Shown here piece after piece: positions 41,936 to 54,815 of a stretch of 64,000 nucleotides of DNA. How positions within the stretch are numbered: the stretch's first letter is position 1; the number at the start of each line of letters is the position of its first letter. The notes under the pieces were generated by a model. That model saw nothing but the letters and a program-made list of their open reading frames with translations, did no database searches and was not told where the DNA came from. Both the position numbers and the translations under genes were made by a program. The stretch is taken from positions 3,968,001-4,032,000 of the forward strand of contig CM070911.1 in NCBI GenBank assembly GCA_036417435.1. The letters run 5' to 3'. The stretch comes from Inia geoffrensis (Eukaryota > Chordata > Mammalia > Artiodactyla > Iniidae).

Positions 41936-44329
41936 ATGAGGCAGTTTTGGGAGGTGACAGAGTGAAGTGAAGTTGGTACATGACATAGTTTAACTGATGG
42001 TATAAGGATTGAGACATAAAGGTAGGTAAAGTTGTGCTGAATATTTTGTGTGCACTGCTCAATCTAAAGCCCTTACATGGTATCTGACTCATAGTGGGTA
42101 CTCAGTAAGCATTTCTGAATGAACCAGCGAGTTATGGATAGAACTAAGTAATTCTAGGCTATGGTTCTCATGGAGCATCCATGGCCGAGACTTGGTGCTC
42201 ACAATGTTGGTGGCACAAAAGCTTCAAAGAGGGGCATCAGGTTAAACTAATGGGTTAAAAAGATAATTATTTTTCTTTGTTCTCTTAAGCATAGTTGCTG
42301 CCCACTGCCATTTTCCAAAATAATATATGTTAATAGATTTAGAATAAAACCAGATCACCAAGCAGAAACAAGTTGTCCCTTACTTGCCTCCCTGTTCTCC
42401 ACTAGGCTTTATCTAGCTGGTCACCAAGCCCTAGGTCTCCGCCTCCCTGACATCTCTCCCAGCTCATCCACTGCTCTCGCTCCATGGTTATACATCCTCC
42501 AATCCTCTGTCCACGTTGCTGACAGAAATACTCAATCTTAAATTCAAACATGAATGTGCCCCCACTCTGCTTCCACCTCCTCAGAGTGGAGTAACTTTTC
42601 CTCTATGTGTTTTTCTCTAGAAATAGAAGAAAGGCAAATCGACACTGGGAATAAAGACATTTCCTTGACTCCCTTGCAGCTGGGTATGCTCAACTGAGCA
42701 CATCTTTCCAACTAAGATAAAAGAAAAGAGCTGAAGACAGCTTCTGAAACACCCCCAACACCACAGAGAATTTCTGTGGACCCCTGGCCCTTTTCTTCCT
42801 TATACCTTCCTCTTTCTTTCTGGCTGGTGGAGAGATCTCAGGATTTGGAGCCAGGAATTTAACTACCCTTATTGTTCTCCTATTTCAAGATTTTCTTCAT
42901 GAGGCACAAAGACATAATGAGCCCAGACCAGGTACCATAAGAGGGTTGATGTGGCCACAATGCAATCTGTCTTGTGTGTGTTTGAGAGGGCTTGGGGATT
43001 GTGGGGCCTGGAAATGGTGCAGCCAATCCAAGCAAAGCTAGAGTCCTTTATTGAAAAGACAGTAGGAAGTTTGCATTTTTAATACATTGGTATTAGAAAA
43101 TAATCTAAACATCTAAAAATCTAGATAACACCAATAATTGTGTTATAATAACGCATCATAAACAGACCGTGTTGGAAAAGACAAAGGCCACTTCTCCATG
43201 ATTAACAACTCGTAAACTAACGTCTCTTTTGCTATTAGATCAAATTCTTAGAGAGGGCACTTGGGACAATGGGGTATAAAGCAGTGTATTTTTCCTGATT
43301 CCTAACATGGCTTTTTGGACTGTGTCATGAAAAGAACCATGGCTTAAGATTCACAAAATCAGGATCTACTGTAGCTATAATTTGGGAGGAGTCACTGGAC
43401 ACTTCTGCACCTCTGTAAGTCTGGGAAAAGAATATGGTGGGATCCTCTGCTTCTCCAGATTGCCACAGGAGACCGAAGGTTTCATGCACGAGTGAAATCT
43501 GAGCGTACACACGCACTATAACATTTGTTTTTATTATTTTAGAGACAAAAACAAATGGCTAAGATATTCAAAGATTTTCTAGTTAAATAAGAAAAAAAAT
43601 GTCATTTCAGATATCAGTTAAAAACCATTCAGAATGTACATATCAGTCCCAGGAAATACACTGAATGAGTTCCCTGCATGCATGCATTGTTTGAAAGCTC
43701 TCTGTCTGATCACAAGTTACAGGTGTAATTCAGAAAATCTTTTCTGCTTTCTTCTAAGAAACCTAATAAAACCAGTTCTAGGAAAAGCCTATATGGTTAG
43801 AATCTACCAGAGAAGAATATATATTCAGAATACCACCTCCAGGTCCAAATAAATGTATTTTCTTATTATCACTACAATCTGATCTCCAATGTATAAAATG
43901 TGGGTAAAATAATAAAAGTAAGTGACAAAGAGTAGAAAAAAGTAGAGCTAAAACAAAATTTCTCAAATAAATAATCCAGATGGTCTGAAATACCTTGGTG
44001 AAGTTTTCTTCAAATAGTAATGAAAAAAGGGTTTAGATGTTTACACAGTTCAGCATCTTGCTCTGCTTCCCCAGGGTATGAAACCCCCTCTCCTCTGGGT
44101 TGTCCTTAGCCTCCTGCATATGTATTGACATGAAATTGCCTACAGAGGGGTCTCAGCTTGTGGGAAAATTTGCAAAGGACTAAGGTGAATAAGAATTGCT
44201 CAGTGCTAAACCAGATTTCCTCCCCGGTGAAGTTCACATTTAAATTGTGTTCTGACCAGCTGCACGAGTAAAATGAAAGCTCAAACCAAAATAAAACAAC
44301 ACTCTTGGTTTCCATCTCTTTTACCATCT
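41936..44329. other. Unique non-coding stretch
   Basis: About 2.4 kb with no confidently recognised repeat. 42390-42560 has CT-rich text that could be an L2-type remnant but is not diagnostic. No frame longer than 73 codons. Confidence 0.4.
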
Positions 44330-44400
44330 CTCATTCAGTAATATTCATTGAGTGCCTGCTTTGTACAAGGACTGATTTGGAAATGAAGAGGACTGAGAGC
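44330..44400 (-). repeat. MIR or L2 fragment
   Basis: ATTCATTGAGTGCCTGCTTT followed by GTACAAGGACTGATTTGG matches the common reverse-complement MIR tail pattern. Confidence 0.45.
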
Positions 44401-44869
44401 TTCACTTCCCCTTTGTTTGTAACTGAAAGTCAAGAGGTATATTTCAATTAATATAAGATGTAAACAGTGAGGCTCCTTAAATGCATTGCCCCATTCATGA
44501 GAGAGATTAAGCTCAAATACATTTTTAGGGAGTGGATGGCAGGGGATCTGAAAAGGCAACGAAGAAAGGCAGCTGTTAAGTTGTATCAGGACTAAAATGT
44601 ATGATTTGAACTTTGGAGGTTTGGGAATTAGTAAATAAAATGGCTTCAGTAAAGGCAGCAAAAAGAAGGGTGTGTGTATGTTGGGATATCAGTGAAGTGG
44701 GGTTACATGAGGAGTATATGGGACATATGTAAAGGGACATAGAAACAGGTGGAAACCTCAGCTGGACCAATGATTTTATCCATATTCTGTGGGTGATATA
44801 AAACCAAGAAATGTTTGTGAATAGAGAAGTGACATTAAAAGGACAAAAGAAGGGATTGGACATGCATAT
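44401..44869. other. Unique non-coding stretch
   Basis: No recognised repeat; antisense frames of 108-110 codons cross it and the adjacent MIR-like DNA, so they are not considered genes. Confidence 0.4.
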
Positions 44870-45035
44870 TGATTGGGTACCTGCTGTTTCAGCCACTCTT
44901 ATAGGCACTTAATCTTACTGCAAATAACTGTGCAATAAATAACCCACTTCAGAGATGGTGAGTCACATTTTCAAAGTCATTTGGTTGACTCCTGTCATTG
45001 GCAGAGGTGGGATTGGAACTGATTTCTTTCTGGCA
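44870..45035 (-). repeat. MIR, minus orientation
   Basis: TGGGTACCTGCTGTTTCAGC, TATAGGCACTTAATCTTACT, CTTCAGAGATGGTGAGTCAC, GGCAGAGGTGGGATTGGAAC follow the reverse complement of MIR across most of its length. Confidence 0.7.
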
Positions 45036-45060
45036 CCAATGCTCTCTTCCTCCCTCTTCG

Positions 45061-45078
45061 TCTCTCTTCCTCTCTCTT

Positions 45079-45110
<32 letters not shown>
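45061..45110 (+). repeat. (CT)n microsatellite
   Basis: Imperfect then perfect TC repeat; the pure part spans about 45080-45110. Confidence 0.93.
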
Positions 45111-45113
<3 letters not shown>

Positions 45114-45254
45114 ACCATGTCATGAATTATATATAATAATCTGATAATACTTTAAAATATGAACAGAAAATATGATCCTTAACATGCTTGCAACAGAAGC
45201 ATAACATAAAAGCAGAAGGTCTGGCAGTAAGAATTTTAATAAGTCTTATTCATA

Positions 45255-45340
45255 TGAAATGATGACAAAATAATAACTGATATGTATTGAGCAGTGAATA
45301 CAAGCCAGTGACTTACATGCATCCCTTCTTTAAGAGTTAT
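45255..45340 (-). repeat. Possible MIR fragment
   Basis: TGATATGTATTGAGCAGTGA, CAAGCCAGTGACTTACATGC resemble a reverse-complement MIR tail; weak. Confidence 0.4.
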
Positions 45341-46679
45341 GTAAAGGTTGCTACCGGTGGGGAAAAAGTTATTCCAAAAGAAGACGCAGTCTAGGCAGAG
45401 GCACGGTGACATGAAAATAAGGCATACGCAGTTTAGGAACTATTGCCCCACTGATATTGTTGAAGTGTAATTTGAGAGCAAAGCATCCAGAGGTGAAGCC
45501 AGAGTGGCTGGGCTAGTGGTGACAGCTTTTCATGGTGCTGAGCAGCCTTGTCTTAAACAGAGGCCCTGGTAACACTCGGTCGAGCTGAACGGAAGCTTGC
45601 TGACGATCAGTAGTTATATTCGGTAACATATTTCAAGAAGGAAGTCTCAAGACTAATTAAAAAATTAATCAGCACTCTGACCAACACAAAGAGCCAAAGC
45701 ACTGCTAAGCTCAGCTATAAGCCACTTTATGGTTTTATTCCTAGGGGGCTAATTAATACCTTGTGAAGAAAGGAACAGAGAAATGATCGTGTGTCTCTTT
45801 GGAATAGGTAGTAGATCAAGTTCTCTGTCTAGAGCAAAGCTCCTATGTTGTGGCATCCTTTTGTTGACTAAAATTATAGATATTTGTGCTGTGTAAAGGC
45901 ATATGCCAGAAAATCTAGAAATATTTCCCATTAGTCAGGGTAAGTAATGACAGCTGTTTTGACAAACTGACCTTCAAATTTCAGTGACTTTACAAAACAA
46001 CCTGCATATCAATGCATCCAGCTCCAGGCAGCATCAGAGCCCAACAGAGTCAGTGCAGGGGTCCAGGGTTAGGGCGCCCTGCTGGCCACTTCTTGCCCTG
46101 TGCTATGGACACAGCCCTTACATGGTCCCAGCTGCCATTGTGGTCACTCTGCTACATGCCCATTGCCTGTTCTGGGGTAGAAGATGATGAAGGCTGGCTA
46201 ATGTCCTCTGGCCAAGGTGCTTTGTTGACCTGGCTGTTCAGTGCCTCTTCTGCTGGGGATCAATGTGAGACTCAGAACTCTCTAGGATTCTCACCAGCCT
46301 TACTGTCCATCACCAGTCTTCACCCCTTGTGATCTCCTGGTCTCCCATCCATACTCTGATCTTTAACAAAGGGACGGATTACTGTAACTTAGTTGTTTCT
46401 GAGACTGAGTGCTTTTATCTCAAAGTAATTTTAAATATCATTTAATATTTTGGGGGTTTATAAATCATCGGATTTTCCAACCTGAAAGGCCTTTATTTCT
46501 GTACTTTCTTTATTCCCTTTCATTCCTGGTTGTGAACTGGTTGTTTCTCTCTTAAGCTTATCTGTTTCTTGCTGCACTTTGCTAAATTTAGCCAATAGTC
46601 AAGAATGAAATCAAGATGTTGATTCCTTTCAAAAACTTTTTCTAGAGCCTTAAGGTCTAAAAAGTGAAGTTACAAAATG
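45341..46679. other. Unique non-coding stretch
   Basis: About 1.3 kb with no recognised repeat. Overlapping plus-strand frames at 45984-46332 have no domain. Confidence 0.4.
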
Positions 46680-47240
46680 AAGGAAGATATTTTCAATATA
46701 TACAAAAAATTAACAGAGTCATACAAATATTCCTGCAAACCATAAAAAAAAAAACCTATAAAATTCAAAAGAACAATGGGAAGATATGAACGGGTATTCT
46801 AAAGAAGAGGAAACACAAATAGCAAATAGACACACAGAGAGATGACCAGAACTCTTATAGGTCAAAAATATACAATTTAGCACCACCATGAACAATAATT
46901 TTACATCTGTTCTACTGAAAAAAAAAAAGGAAAATAAAAATATTTGGACAAGAATATTTAAATCAAGACTCCATGACTGCAAAAATGGAAACAATCCAGA
47001 AGTGTATCAAAAGAAAATAGATAAATAAACTCTAACATATGTTACAGCACTCAAAACAAGTTAATAACAATGACATACAATGATATGATGAACCTTAGCG
47101 ATATCATTTTAAGTGAGCAAAGTTCATCCTAAAAGATTATATGCAGCATAAAATAAAACATATTTTGTAAAGTTAAAACAACTAAGATAGACACATATAA
47201 TAAAGCTCTATGTAAGACGGCACACAAAATGATGAAGGAT
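46680..47240 (+). repeat. Ancient L1 ORF2-end fragment, plus orientation
   Basis: ACAATGGGAAGATATGAACG, TGGAAACAATCCAGAAGTGT, AAAACAAGTTAATAACAATG and AGTGAGCAAAGTTCATCC follow the degraded ends of mammalian L1 ORF2 (the block around a WNQP-type region and its 3' UTR). No intact frame. Confidence 0.65.
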
Positions 47241-47493
47241 GTGGATGCCTTGAGGGTTGCCTCCCATGTGTTACCAAGGTGATGGGATGGAGAAAACTAA
47301 AGGGCAAAATGTAGGTTATATTCAAGGTCCTGGCTGTTCTCTTTAATGATAAGTTCATGAGTGCTTATCAAAAGATCCTAAATAGGTAATTTGCTAAATA
47401 AATTATTGTGAACCATATGTGAACTAATGTGTTTTTCATGAACCTAGATGATTAATCCATAATCCAGTTATGTGCACTTGACATTCAGAAACT
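47241..47493. other. Non-coding stretch, possibly continuing the L1 remnant
   Basis: AT-rich text with a GATGATGAAGGATGTGGATG-like stretch; may be further L1 3' UTR. Not resolved. Confidence 0.35.
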
Positions 47494-47592
47494 GGGAGGA
47501 AGGAAAGAGGGAAGGGGAGGGGAAAGGAAGGAGAAAAGCAAGGGGGGAAGGAAGAAAGAAAGCAAGGGAGGAAAGGAGGTAGGAAGGAAGGA
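47494..47592 (+). repeat. Polypurine (GGAA)n-rich tract
   Basis: About 100 bases almost entirely A and G (GGGAGGAAGG, GGGGAGGGG, AAGGAAGG units). Triplex-forming potential and likely length variation. The minus-strand frame across it is a Ser/Pro/Phe low-complexity artefact. Confidence 0.9.
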
Positions 47593-48445
47593 CACTTTTT
47601 TAGTAAACCAAGCAGAAAAATTAAGCTTCCTAAAAGTGATGAAATTAGCCTTGTTTCATGCTTTTCAGCACCGATAGTCAATGCCAGAAATCTGGCAGTA
47701 GAGGAATATCTACTAATTTCTTAGGGAGAAGAAAGTGTGAGCCAAGAATATTGCATGCCCAGTTATCTTTTTTTTTTTAAATGTAAAAAAGGAACAGGAA
47801 GACATCTTTAAACAGAAGAAGAAAAAAAAAAAGAAATGTAACCCCCATATGTTCTTTCTGAAAAAAGGTTTACTTAATGAAATAACTAATACCTCAACTG
47901 ATGTACAGAGAAGAAATGATAAAAAGAAACTGTGCTGTACTCAGTGCAGGAAAGCAATAGAACTCTTTGTATGAATTTCTGAGGGAAAGAGCGCATGACC
48001 CAGCACTTCTATTCCTGCCTAAGATGTCATTCAGGTACAAAGGCAACATGTGGATTAGAGAATCATTTGCTCTTAATGACAATGAAACCCAATCAAACAA
48101 GAAATCAACAAAGAAATTATTGGAATTAAGATATTTTAGGAAAAAAAAGAGTCATTGTGGTTATGAATTGATTAAATGAAGAACTTTAGCTACACAACAA
48201 TTTTGGGTATAGGATTGCATATATTTCTAATAAAATGCAAGTGAAAAATAATTTTAGGAACCAGGAAGTGAGGAAAGAGAAATGTAAGAGTACTATTTTC
48301 TTCATTTAGTATATTGTACAGTAAACCAACATTGTGTAAAAATGAAACAAATATTTAAATTGAAGTGTAACTGTGGCAATATCTGATTGTTTTACAGAAT
48401 CACATTAGTACTTTTAGAATCTTTTTCAGGAATCAAATATGTAGT
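47593..48445. other. AT-rich stretch with possible L1 debris
   Basis: CAAGAATATTGCATGCCCAG, GAAGACATCTTTAAACAGAA and neighbouring A-rich text suggest old L1-type debris in plus orientation, but no block is diagnostic. Confidence 0.35.
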
Positions 48446-49860
48446 TATATATTTTTAAGATTTTATTTTTAGAGAAGTTTTAGGTTTACAACAAAATTGA
48501 CAGGGAGGTACAGAGATTTCCCACATATCCCCTGTCCCAACACACACATAGTCCCTCCAACCAAAGTCACTTATCAGAATGGTACATTTTTTACCAAGGA
48601 TGAACCTCCATTAACACACCATAATCACCCGAAAACCATAGTTTACATTAATGTTCACTCCTGATACTCTATGGGATTGGAGAAACATATAGCCATATAA
48701 TCCATCATTATACTATCATATGAAGTATTTTTTATTGTCCTAAAAACTCTCTGTGCTCTGTCTATTCATCTTCCCCACTCTCACTCCTGGCAACTACTGA
48801 TCCTTTTATTGTCTTCATGCTTTTGCCTTTTCCAGAATATCATATGGTTGGAACCTTACAGGTTGGCTTCTTTCACTTAGTTACATGCATCTAAGTTTCC
48901 TCTATGTCTTTTCATGACTCAATAGCTCATTTCTTTTTAGCTCTGAATAATATTCTATTGTCTGCATCTATTACAGTTTATCTATTTGTTCACCTACTGA
49001 GGAAATCTTGGTTGCTTTCAAGTTTTGGCAATTATGAATAAAGCTAGTATAAACATCCTTGCACAGGTTTTTGTGTGGATGTAAATTTTCAGCTGCTTTG
49101 GGTAAATACCAAGAAGTTTGATTACTGAATTGTATTGTAAGAATATATTTAGTTCTGTAAAAAAATATACCAAACTGTCTATCAAAGTGTCTGTACCACT
49201 TTGTACTCTCACCAGCAATGAATGAGAGTTCCTGTTGCTCCACATCCTCACCAGCTTTTGGTGTTGTCAGTGTTCTGGATTCTGGACATTCTAATATGGG
49301 TGTCATGGTATCTAACGTTCTTTTTTGTTTGGTCTTTTTTTTTTTTTTTTTTTTTAATTTGCATTTCCCTAATGACATATAACGTGGAGAATCTTTTCAT
49401 ATGCATATTTCCCATTTGTATATCTTCTTTGGTGAGGTGTCCATTAAGGTCTTTGGCCAAATTTGTAATCAAATAATTTAATATTTTTGAATTTCAAGGG
49501 TTCTTTATATATTTTGGATAACATTCCTCTCTCAGATGTGTTTTTACAAATATTTTTTCCCAGTCTGTGTCTTGTCTTCTAATTCTCTTGATATTGTCTT
49601 TCTCAGCAGAGCATTTAATTTTAATGAAGTCCAGCTTATCAATTATTTATTTTATGAGTTGTGCCTTTGGTATTACATCTAAAAAGTCATTGCCATACCC
49701 AAGGTCATCTGGGTTTTCTTCTGTGTTATCTTCTAGTTTTACAGTGTTTTTAAAATGTATATTTAGGTCTATGATCCATTTTGAGGTTTTTTTTTTTTTT
49801 TATGAAATTAAATTTTTTATCCTGTTAAAGTAAAACTAATTTTCAAAAATTTCATAAAAT
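48446..49860 (-). repeat. Old L1 3' portion, minus orientation
   Basis: Antisense 3' UTR at left (AGAAGTTTTAGGTTTACAAC, ACAGAGATTTCCCACATATC), then antisense ORF2 C-terminal text: AGTTTTGGCAATTATGAATA, TTTGGGTAAATACCAAGAAG, CCACATCCTCACCAGCTTTT. Translation of short minus-strand pieces gives L1-like motifs (for example [12 protein letters not shown] and NLAKDLNGHLTKEDIQ). A 20-plus T-run near 49338 interrupts it. Frames are broken repeatedly. Confidence 0.82.
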
Positions 49861-51029
49861 AACACAACGTGATCTCATTTTTATGAAATGGTTTGTCCCT
49901 GTATTTTTGCTTATCCATCTCCCTGTCTGTTGATCTAACCTCATATCTATATAAATTTACATAAATGAGCAGCAGTTGTAAACTCACTGTCCACATTTAC
50001 CTACAGATGCATACTGTTTGGTTCACACAGGGTTCTGCTCTCATTTTAACTCAAATCTCAATTCATTTAGCCAGGATCTGCCATTTCTGTTTCTTTTCAG
50101 CTACCTCATCCCTACTTGCCTTTCACCTAGTTAATTCAGTATTTATTTCACCTTACTGGCCCTTGAAGTAATAGGATTCTCTAACCACTGCATGGACAGT
50201 GTACAGAGGATGTTCTTATAATCTGAATAAAGAGATATGTTATATTTCTATGGCCTTTTATTCTTTTTCAAGTTTTTATGTCTGTAGTGTTGGAAATTTG
50301 TATAATGTATTGGTACAATTTATCTTAAAACTATAAAGTCAATGTAAATATATTCAATGCATGCAATCAGTTAGAGACAAATGCTTATAATGCTTTTATT
50401 TTACATGGTGACTTACATGCAAAATGACTGATAATAGTGTGTAGATTGATGACAGTTTTGATGCCATGTTATCTTAAGGAGATTCTGTAACCAATATGTC
50501 AGATGTCAATATGTATAAAGCAAGCACAGTGATATGTGTACCTAATTATATCTTAAAAAATTAGGAAAAAAGGCAGTGATGTACATGAGGTGCTTTGAAT
50601 AACTTGGAAGACTAAAATGATATATAAACTCAAGACGGCATTTGAAAGGATGATAATTTACTATGGGTTTTTTTTTACCAATGGATCTCAGCCGCACTTA
50701 AATACACTGTCTGGAAATCATTCAGTAAATTCCCCAGAATGTGTAGATCCATCTAGAGCAGCATACTTGAGCAGGTTCTACAAATCAAAGCAAGCCTTTC
50801 TCATGACACTTAATCTCACAACGAAATGACTATTGTTAAGACTTCTCTAACCTTCCTTTAGCCATCACCTGCATACTGACATTCAAGCTTGAGGGTGGTC
50901 TTTCACAGTTGATCTGCAGCACAGATTTTACCTTCTTTTTCTGCATCCCCAAGCTCCTCCTACCCAGCCTCCAGAAACCTTTGCTGGAGGCACAGAAAAG
51001 TACTCTCTCCTGAGGGAACCACGAGCCTC
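49861..51029. other. Unique AT-rich non-coding stretch
   Basis: No recognised repeat beyond the L1 edge. Frames of up to 70 codons appear random. Confidence 0.4.
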
Positions 51030-51255
51030 CAAGTCCTTGTTCTGTGCATGCTATTCTCTCTGCTAGAATTAATGAACCTCTCTCCTGTTTTTCCTACACC
51101 TGCAATTTTATGCTCAGCCTTCAATGCCCGACTCTTCTGCCATCTCCGCCAAGAATCCTTTCTGTACACTCAGAGATGACTAAGCACACACTTCTGTGTT
51201 TCAACAGAGGATTGTTCAGACCCCTCCTGGTGTTCATATCACTGTGAAACTACGG
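51030..51255. repeat. Possible L2-type remnant
   Basis: TCAGCCTTCAATGCCCGACT, CATCTCCGCCAAGAATCCTT and following text resemble the CTCAGCTCAAATGTCACCTC/CCAGGAAGCCTTCCCTGACC pattern of L2 3' ends. Strongly diverged. Confidence 0.4.
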
Positions 51256-52084
51256 GCTGGGCTTAGGTATTCTCTCTGCTTCCTGTCAAATCTATTAACT
51301 CTTGATACCATTGACAGTGAACATGGATCTTATGCACATGCTGGGTTGAGAGGAATTGAATTACAGTGAAATAAAAACCAAGTTTATAATTTTATGTAAT
51401 AAACTTTAGGTAGGTGGTCCAAGAATTACAGTCCCAATTATCCTAGTAGTGAGGTATCAGTACCCAGGCAAGCACATCTACTGGAGAGTTGGCTGAGGTT
51501 TGATTTCATCCTTCGATTCTATTTTTCAGATGGGAGATTTCTTTATTGGGTCATTCCTGTGTAAGGAGTGATTTAGTTAAAATAATATATTTTAAGAAAT
51601 CACCTAGCTCTATGTTTTACTTTGTATTTGCTTTATGTTTGAACTGCATTGTAAAAGCCTCAAAACCTCTAGAACATAAGCTTTGCATGACAGAAATTGT
51701 CTTTTGATCATTATAATGGTCTTACGTTATATAAAAGCAAGTGCTAGCATTTTTCTTCTCTGGTGCTTTTGGAGCTGTTAATATTCTCAGGATCCAAAAC
51801 ATGTGTCCTGAGTCCTGTTGCCTGCATGCCAATGTGGAATGAGACAAATTGGGGGCTTATCCAGGAGCAGGTAAGGGCCGTGGGACAGCCTACCTCCCAG
51901 ATGCAGTAAAACCATGTGAGTCATTGAGCGTTGGTTTTCTCAGAAAGGGACCTCCACCACAGGAGGACATGGGGTCTCTCTTGTGATCTCTGGAGAGGCG
52001 AGAGCACAGGTGACTACGTTGGAAATGATAACAATAAACAAACAAGAATAAATATTGGCAACTGCCACTGCCTTTTCTTCGTTC
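51256..52084. other. Unique non-coding stretch
   Basis: No recognised repeat or gene. Confidence 0.4.
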
Positions 52085-52240
52085 TTACCTGGTGCCAGAC
52101 ACCATTCATGTGCTTTTTCATATCTTCTTTCTAATCCAAGAATGTTAGTGTCATTGGCTGTGCTTTACTGCTATGAATGGTAAAACTCAGAGGCTGATGA
52201 TTTTGACCAAATCCAAGATTTACAAGAGTCAGTGGTTAAC
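52085..52240 (-). repeat. Possible MIR, minus orientation
   Basis: CCTGGTGCCAGACACCATTC, TATCTTCTTTCTAATCCAAG, GGTAAAACTCAGAGGCTGAT follow the order of reverse-complement MIR blocks with much divergence. Confidence 0.5.
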
Positions 52241-52839
52241 CTATTCTACTATCATGTTATGAGAAATCCTTGAGCTTCTGCATAAGTAGGGGACCTAGAA
52301 TAAAACAAGGATATCATCTCTTATTTGAGACATTTGCTGTATATCATCACTTCAGAGGGCATTTTTGGCTGTTAACCTGTGTAATCATATCTACGTAAGA
52401 CACGCTGAGAAACCCCAAATGAGCCTGAAACCCCAACCTTTCTGACTGACAGTGTTAAAATTGAATTATTAGGGTACCAGAGACCAAAAGAAAAAAAAAA
52501 AAAGTAACAACTCTTCTTCCATAGAACACAAACTCCCAGATTTTGAATAAGGTGCAGGCCAGGGCGGGGTTGGAGAGGTGTCACTTGTTTCACCTATTTC
52601 TTTATCCTGTATCACCTGTGGATAATCTAGCTTCATACTGTCAACATTCTGAACTCAGTTTAATTCAACATCTTGGTGCTGAGAGCCCACACTTTGTCAT
52701 GTTGCTTCCCCTACAAGTTTAACTGCCCTTATTTCCTTTTAGTTCAACCTTTGTGATAAGTCTAGACCATAACATTTTGCTTCTACTTTGATAGCTATCA
52801 TAGCAGCCAGGATGACACGAGAATGATAATAGATTTTGA
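52241..52839. other. Unique non-coding stretch
   Basis: No recognised repeat. A short A-run lies at about 52491-52503. Confidence 0.4.
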
Positions 52840-53020
52840 CTTGACTTTTACAAATCACATTCATGTACATTATCTCATTTGATTCTTAAAAAGTCCTGAG
52901 AAGGAACCAGGGCAGTTACAGAAACCTCTGTTTCACAGGTGAGGAAACAAAATCAAACTTAATTCTTTAAAAGTACACAATTAGTAAATGCCAAACTGAT
53001 TTTTTTTGACTCTGTGATGT
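52840..53020 (-). repeat. MIR, minus orientation
   Basis: GTACATTATCTCATTTGATT followed by CTTAAAAAGTCCTGAG, then GTTTCACAGGTGAGGAAACA, are typical reverse-complement MIR core text. Confidence 0.75.
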
Positions 53021-53934
53021 TAGCAAATCATGGTAGCCACTATCTTTTTATGCGACACACACCTTGCTTTGTGATTCTTTATCTAATCACATCATCATGA
53101 TTTATTTTCTTGGAAATAAACTTACTGTTTTCCAGAAAGGTCTTTTTTAAAGTTTTTTTTTTTTTTTTTTTTTAAATTGTGCTGCTCCCACCTAGAACAT
53201 AATCTCTGTGTCTTTAAAGATGGTGACATATAGCCAACACTCAATAACTCTATGTTGAATACATACATGGTATAGTCATCATGGTCCTTATTTTAGGCTG
53301 ACTTCCTGTAGCAATATTATGACTGAAGTCCTTAATTCCCTCCACCTGGCTCCCTCTGCCTACCCTCTCACCATTCCTCTTTTGCATAATGATAATAATG
53401 CCTCCCTCATGGGTGCTGTGAGGATGGAGCAAGTTAATGCACATGGAAATATCTTGGAACTCTTAAGTGCAGTACAGATGTTATAGAGGAGAGAGTGATG
53501 GTGTCATCCCTGAAGGAACTATCTATATATGCACAGACACACGCATCCATGCACACACATATACACAGGGCTTTCTTTAACGAATTCACCAGTCAGGCTA
53601 GAGCCATGCAAAAATATTAGGGAAGTCTAATCAAATGCAAATATTTAATGGAAGCTAATTCCTGTGTTCCCTCAATAACTTTTTGAAATTCTTTCCTTGC
53701 ATATTAACCCATTTCAGCATACCCATCATGTTACTCTATTTTCTTTTGCTTCAATCTCTTGTTTTCTTCATACCTTGTCTTTATAAGGTCAGTTTCCTTA
53801 TGCGATATCTCTTTGTATGTTCTACATTGCCTTGCATAAGGCTGACAACAAGAAAAGTCTTCAACAGCTGCTTTCAACCAGGGCTCTAGGCATCTGGCGT
53901 GTGAGCAAATGTGGAAGAGAGTTAGCAAACGTGG
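53021..53934. other. Unique non-coding stretch
   Basis: Contains a T-run at about 53152-53173. No other repeat or gene recognised. Confidence 0.4.
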
Positions 53935-54355
53935 TCACATCCCTGCCTCTACTCCTTGAATCTGGGCTTGGCCTGAGACTCACTTGACCACAGAGCATCA
54001 GCAAATGGGATTCAGACGCTTGAGAAATATTTGCTAATCGGGCCTTGGCTTCTCTTCCTGCATTTGGATCCTGAGAGCACCATGGGAAGAAGCTCAGGCT
54101 ATCTGACCAGGAATGAAAGATGCATGAACTACAGACGACCTTGCTGAGATCCTCCAGACCATGCAGCCTAAGACACCAAATCTGTGGGCAGTCTCAGGCT
54201 CGACCATCCAGCCCAGCCCAGTCTCCAGTTGCCTACAGAGATCAGCCAAGTGGTCAAGAGAAAAGTAACTAACCAACTGACCATAGAAGTATGAAAAATA
54301 AGTTTGCTTTTTAGCTGCTGAGTTTGGGGGTGGTTTGCTAGTCAGCAAAGCTAAG
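53935..54355 (+). mobile_element. MLT1 (MaLR) LTR, plus orientation
   Basis: Follows MLT1 LTR text in order: CTTGGCTTCTCTTCCTGCAT, CCATGCAGCCTAAGACACCA, CTTGCTGAGATCCTCCAGAC and, at the 3' end, TTTAGCTGCTGAGTTTGGGG followed by TGGTTTGCTAGTCAGCAAAG. No internal MaLR sequence flanks it. It appears to be a different, older MLT1 subfamily than the copies at 15.8 and 59.9 kb. Confidence 0.75.
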
Positions 54356-54684
54356 TTGTAGAGATATCAAAGAGCTATATGAAGACATGCAGAAGACACT
54401 AGAAAGTAAGGACACAACAATGTATTCTGTTGGAAAAAAATCTTTTTTGTGTACATTGACATAAAAAACTTGGTTCTGAACATATTTTAATAAAATAAAA
54501 GTGATCATATCATTTCCATTAGTTCCAATGGAATTTTTATAAGTTATAAATTTATATATAAAATATATATATCTTCTATGAACAATGGAGGCTTTCATAG
54601 TGCAGTAGGGTGACTTTAGCTTTACTAAAACAGCTAAGACTACTACATTAATCAATAACAAGATCACATATGTAACTAAGGATG
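54356..54684. other. Unique AT-rich non-coding stretch
   Basis: TATATATAAAATATATATAT run near 54552-54571. The 109-codon minus-strand frame across 54338-54667 has no domain. Confidence 0.4.
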
Positions 54685-54815
54685 CACAATATAGACATTA
54701 TCATAGATATTAGTTCATTTGATATCTTTATTGTAAAACTGTAAAGTAGACAGGACAGGTATTGTCTGTTTTATAAGTAGGTAAAGTATAGGAAGAGTTA
54801 ACTGATTTTTGAAAG
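54685..54815 (-). repeat. MIR-like fragment, minus orientation
   Basis: GACATTATCATAGATATTAG followed by TTCATTTGATATCTTTATTG and GTCTGTTTTATAAGTAGGTA resembles the reverse-complement MIR core. Confidence 0.5.
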